A stretch of DNA of 15,000 bases, from the NCBI GenBank assembly GCA_023434855.1, contig JAEYSJ010000300.1, positions 1 to 15,000 on the forward strand, given 5' to 3'. Origin of the DNA: Bacillota bacterium (lineage in GTDB: Bacteria; Bacillota_C; Negativicutes; JAEYSJ01). Shown piece after piece: positions 13,253-15,000 of this stretch (position 1 is the stretch's first letter; each line of letters opens with the position of its first letter). The position numbers and the translations under genes are program-made. The notes beneath the pieces were generated by a model, which was not told the DNA's origin, searched no databases, and saw nothing but the letters and a program-made list of their open reading frames with translations.

Positions 13253-13339
13253 TTACTTGGTAATAGACATTGTTCCTGTTTTCACATTGTGGCTAAAAAA
13301 ATAAAGACCTGACAAACAATGGCTTTGGTTTTCTTTCAA
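13253..13339 (-). CDS. Possible small protein or leader peptide (28 codons, TTG start)
   Basis: A short - strand ORF starts at TTG 13339 and stops with TAA at 13255-13253. The peptide begins MKENQSHCLSGLYFFSHN and ends KTGTMSITK. It is soluble and not like a toxin or membrane peptide that I know. The support is in its signals. A full AAGGAGG site (13353-13347) lies 7 bases before the TTG. A near-consensus promoter lies just upstream, with an expected transcript start close to 13379, about 25 bases before the ribosome binding site. It may be an independent small gene or the leader ORF of the gene at 12542-13042. A palindrome begins right after its stop codon. Confidence 0.4.
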   Translation of the reverse strand: MKENQSHCLSGLYFFSHNVKTGTMSITK

Positions 13340-13385
13340 ATAGTGACCTCCTTATTCATTTATTTTCTAAGGATGTACCATTTTC

Positions 13386-13414
13386 AGTATAGCATTGTTT
13401 AAATTATCTGACAA
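13386..13414 (-). promoter_or_regulatory. Strong sigma-A promoter with extended -10
   Basis: On the - strand TTGTCA (13414-13409, five of six) and TATACT (13391-13386, five of six) are exactly 17 bases apart, and TGC precedes the -10 as an extended element. It drives the small ORF at 13253-13339 and probably the gene at 12542-13042. Confidence 0.7.
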
Positions 13415-13464
13415 GATATTTTCAAAATTTTTTCACAATTTTTTTATGGGTTAATATTTTTTTG

Positions 13465-13638
13465 AACCACAGAGGACACGGAGGACACAGAGTGGACCGG
13501 CGCGATAGTTATCGCGCAAAAATTAAGTGTCAACCGGAATTATGATAAAAGTAATATATTGGGTTAGGAAGATAGCAAGTAATACAAGTAATACAAGTAA
13601 TAATAGATCCCTCCATGTTCTCCGCGTACTCCGCGGTT
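13465..13638. repeat. ACCACAGAGG-type inverted repeat element with inner palindrome
   Basis: The left arm (13465-13492) starts AACCACAGAGGACACGGAGG. The right arm (13611-13638) is its imperfect inverse complement, CTCCATGTTCTCCGCGTACT onward, matching at 21 of 28 positions. Between them are a GC-rich palindrome GCGCGATAGTTATCGCGC (13500-13517) and three tandem CAAGTAATA units. Arms of this ACCACAGAG kind recur between genes in many bacteria. The element is about 174 bases, has no ORF, and ends beside the broken MFS gene. It looks like a non-autonomous repeat. Confidence 0.6.
13576..13602. repeat. Three tandem 9-bp repeats
   Basis: CAAGTAATA occurs three times without gaps or changes (13576-13584, 13585-13593, 13594-13602) inside the inverted-repeat element. 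The copy number could vary between strains by slippage. Confidence 0.85.
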
Positions 13639-13668
13639 AGCCGTTCCCCAAACTGCGTTAGTGGTTTT

Positions 13669-14131
13669 TTATTTTGTTGCCGTGCATGGGGCAGAGCGGC
13701 AGGGCTTGCTTGTATCGATCATCCGGGCGGATATAAAATTAAGCAATGCAATTACTGCTCCGCCGAGAAAAACATATTTATAGCCGTTGGGGCCGCCGTT
13801 ATACCAGACTAGCCCCCCAATAATCGGCAGGAACATGGTGACCAGATGATCAATGCTTGTTCCCAACGATAAGGTGGGTGACACCCGATATTCGTATGTC
13901 ACCGAGAAAATGGAGCAAACCGATTACAAAAACCACAAGCAGACCGGGAAGCTCGCGGGGGATTTCCAAGGCTGAGCGTTGAATAATCGCCATGCCAAGA
14001 TTTTCCTTCAGATAATTTGTCAATGTAGAACCGTCTACGCTCTGACCGATTCCTAAAAAGACACTTGCCAGCAGAAACAAAAGATAATCTTTTTGCATAT
14101 TGCTAAATTTATTTGTTAATAGTTTATACAT
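13669..14131 (-). pseudogene. MFS transporter remnant (internal deletion plus frameshift)
   Basis: Two pieces in different frames make the ends of one major-facilitator protein. The N-terminal piece starts at ATG 14131 after a GGAG site and holds helix 1 and 2 regions (DYLLFLLASVFLGIGQSVDG, then LLVVFVIGLLHFLGD). The C-terminal piece (about 13902-13669) reads SPTLSLGTSIDHLVTMFLP, then GGLVWYNGG and a final helix ending FISARMIDTSKP. An intact transporter of this kind has about 400 residues; only about 140 remain, so the middle helices are lost and the frame shifts at about 13880. A 7-bp inverted repeat GGTGACA/TGTCACC (13877-13883, 13897-13903) lies at the junction. It cannot encode a working transporter. 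The promoter is still visible. The inverted-repeat element lies just downstream. Confidence 0.75.
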
Positions 14132-14190
14132 TGTTGCACACTCCGTCAGCGCGTTTGAAAAAGCATGGCGTTAATGACCCTGATAATTGA

Positions 14191-14199
14191 ATTATAGCA
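14191..14199 (-). promoter_or_regulatory. Extended -10 promoter of the broken MFS gene
   Basis: The - strand reads TGCTATAAT, a perfect -10 with an extended TGn element, about 60 bases before the start at 14131. No convincing -35 is present at 16-18 bases. Confidence 0.45.
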
Positions 14200-14338
14200 G
14201 ATAATCGGAATTAACGTGCCTGAAAATATTTTTCCTCCGTAAAAGGCGATGATAATAAAAAGCCGCCTTCTAATATTAATCTGGGTTAGTAACAGTCCTG
14301 CCTTGTAAAACATAAGATAAACCAGAGGAGGTGAGATT

Positions 14339-14608
14339 ATGGAAAAGCATGGTTATCCGGATTATTACAGATATCCTGACCGCCAGTTTATTGGGGTTGG
14401 ATTTGGTCTCGGCGGACCTGGTTTCGGTGGACCCGGTTTTGGCGGCTGGGGTTGGAATCCCTGGTTTGGCGGCTGGGGCGGCGGCTGGGGCTGGCACCCC
14501 TGGCATGGCGGCTGGGGTGGCGGCTGGGGCTGGCACCCTTGGCATGGCGGCTGGGGCGGCTGGCATGGTGGCTGGCATGGCGGTTGGCATGGTGGCTGGC
14601 ATCGCTAA
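14339..14608 (+). CDS. Gly/Trp/His repeat protein, unknown function
   Basis: An 89-residue protein of extreme composition: 16 Trp and 9 His, with most of the rest Gly. Its N-terminus is short and tyrosine-rich (MEKHGYPDYYRYPDRQF). Then come GGPGF repeated twice, a GGWGWNPWF unit, two perfect 13-residue units GGWGGGWGWHPWH (residues 44-56 and 57-69), and four GGWH units (73-88), ending in Arg. There is no signal peptide, so it is likely cytoplasmic or built into a surface or spore layer. The ATG has an ideal AGGAGGTG site 5 bases upstream, which separates it from longer shadow frames over the same repeats. Similar Gly/Trp/His proteins occur in spore-formers. Metal binding or coat-like assembly is possible. 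It stands alone, between a broken MFS gene and a secreted-protein gene. Confidence 0.75.
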   Translation: MEKHGYPDYYRYPDRQFIGVGFGLGGPGFGGPGFGGWGWNPWFGGWGGGWGWHPWHGGWGGGWGWHPWHGGWGGWHGGWHGGWHGGWHR

Positions 14609-14672
14609 TAATATAAGTGCCTGAAGTGCATAGTTATATTTGCCGGTAAAAATGAAAAGACTACTGATGTGC

Positions 14673-14704
14673 AAACCCTGGGCAGTTTTTGCTGCGCAGG
14701 GTTT
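14673..14704 (+). terminator. Terminator after the Gly/Trp/His gene
   Basis: AAACCCTG (14673-14680) pairs with CAGGGTTT (14697-14704). After one G/G mismatch GCAG/CTGC continues, with loop TTTTTG. The T-rich tail is weak (GGTTTCAGATATTTT). It lies 65 bases past the stop. Confidence 0.6.
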
Positions 14705-14726
14705 CAGATATTTTCATATAAAACAA

Positions 14727-14754
14727 TTGCCGAACTAAAGTAATTTGCTATAAA
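14727..14754 (+). promoter_or_regulatory. Promoter of the secreted protein gene
   Basis: TTGCCG (14727-14732, four of six) and TATAAA (14749-14754) are 16 bases apart, with TGC before the -10. Start of transcription is expected near 14761, about 45 bases before the ATG at 14806. Confidence 0.5.
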
Positions 14755-14805
14755 ATTATAAAATAGGAAAGGATATAATTATTAGGTCTATTTCAGGAGG
14801 AACAA

Positions 14806-15000
14806 ATGAAAAACTTGATGTTCAGCAGAATAGTATTTTTGGTTGTATTTGTTTGGGCAGTTGGCATTATTCCGGTTTTTGCCGCCGGAGTTTTCAGCGC
14901 TATCACCGTAGACAAGGAGTTGCTAAAAGGCGCAAACCCAATAGACCTGACAATTTTTGGGCCGCCGCTGGCTACTAAAGAACAATGCATAAAGTACCTT
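14806..15000 (+). CDS. Secreted protein, N-terminal part (3' truncated by window edge)
   Basis: The frame is open to the last base; 65 residues are visible. It starts with a clear signal peptide, MKNLMFSRIVFLVVFVWAVG, continuing to PVFAAG, with cleavage expected after the Ala pair at about 26-27. The mature start, VDKELLKGANPIDLTIFGPP, is followed by ATKEQCIKYL. This resembles the N-terminus of secreted glucosaminidase-type cell-wall hydrolases in Sporomusaceae, as I recall them, but the catalytic domain is outside the window and the call is tentative. ATG 14806 follows AGGAGG with 5-base spacing. Confidence 0.7.
   Translation, partial: MKNLMFSRIVFLVVFVWAVGIIPVFAAGVFSAITVDKELLKGANPIDLTIFGPPLATKEQCIKYL

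Noticed and set aside
13576..13602. CRISPR-like look of regularly repeated CAAGTAATA
   Set aside because: The units are only 9 bases and directly abutting, with no spacers and no cas genes, so this is a simple tandem repeat.
13615..13812. 65-codon + strand ORF beside the broken transporter
   Set aside because: It overlaps the inverted-repeat arm and runs antisense to the transporter remnant; no ribosome binding site or recognisable protein.
14276..14674. Pro/Ala-rich - strand ORF and Ala/Gly-rich + strand ORF (14331-14624) over the Gly/Trp/His gene
   Set aside because: Both are shadows of the G-rich codon repeats. Only the frame starting at ATG 14339 has an ideal ribosome binding site spacing and a coherent repeat unit.

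Overview
The window is chromosomal DNA of moderate, AT-leaning composition from a Firmicute that appears to have two membranes. Signs of Firmicute ancestry are purine-rich AGGAGG-type ribosome binding sites, frequent TTG starts, sigma-A style promoters and a DUF2935 protein. A signal-peptide protein that reads as an outer-membrane beta-barrel points to the diderm Negativicutes, most likely the Sporomusaceae (Sporomusa/Pelosinus-like). This placement is inference; there is no rRNA, tRNA, CRISPR array or intact insertion sequence to fix it.

Left part (1-4638, all on the + strand): the 3' end of a cysteine-containing protein of unknown function, a TSUP (TauE/SafE) anion exporter, a membrane methyl-accepting chemotaxis protein, a terminator in a gene-poor gap, then a TatD-linked type radical SAM protein and a DoxX membrane protein that probably form a two-gene operon.

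Centre (4768-9033): a compact exopolysaccharide module. A membrane-anchored GH8-like hydrolase (+) converges on a processive family-2 glycosyltransferase (-), which lies just downstream of a four-helix membrane protein with a degenerate GGDEF domain (-). The last two resemble the Bacillus YdaM/YdaK and Listeria PssC/PssE pairs, in which a dead GGDEF domain is the c-di-GMP receptor that switches on polymer synthesis. A divergent gene encodes the probable beta-barrel, and the shared intergenic region carries a good promoter and repeated TGTTTACAA boxes. No deacetylase or BcsB-like gene lies in the sequenced surroundings, so this looks like a reduced version of the system.

Right part (9034-15000): a DUF2935 protein, a DHA2-type drug exporter, a small alpha/beta protein and a 166-residue unknown protein, all on the - strand. 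They are separated by repeat-rich intergenic DNA: several long hairpins, a diverged pair of dispersed repeats, a candidate structured RNA, and a two-armed ACCACAGAGG-type inverted repeat. Upstream of the 166-residue protein lies a promoter plus a 28-codon small ORF that is too short to be found by length alone. An MFS transporter next to the inverted-repeat element is broken by an internal deletion and frameshift. A very unusual Gly/Trp/His repeat protein follows, and the window ends inside a secreted protein.
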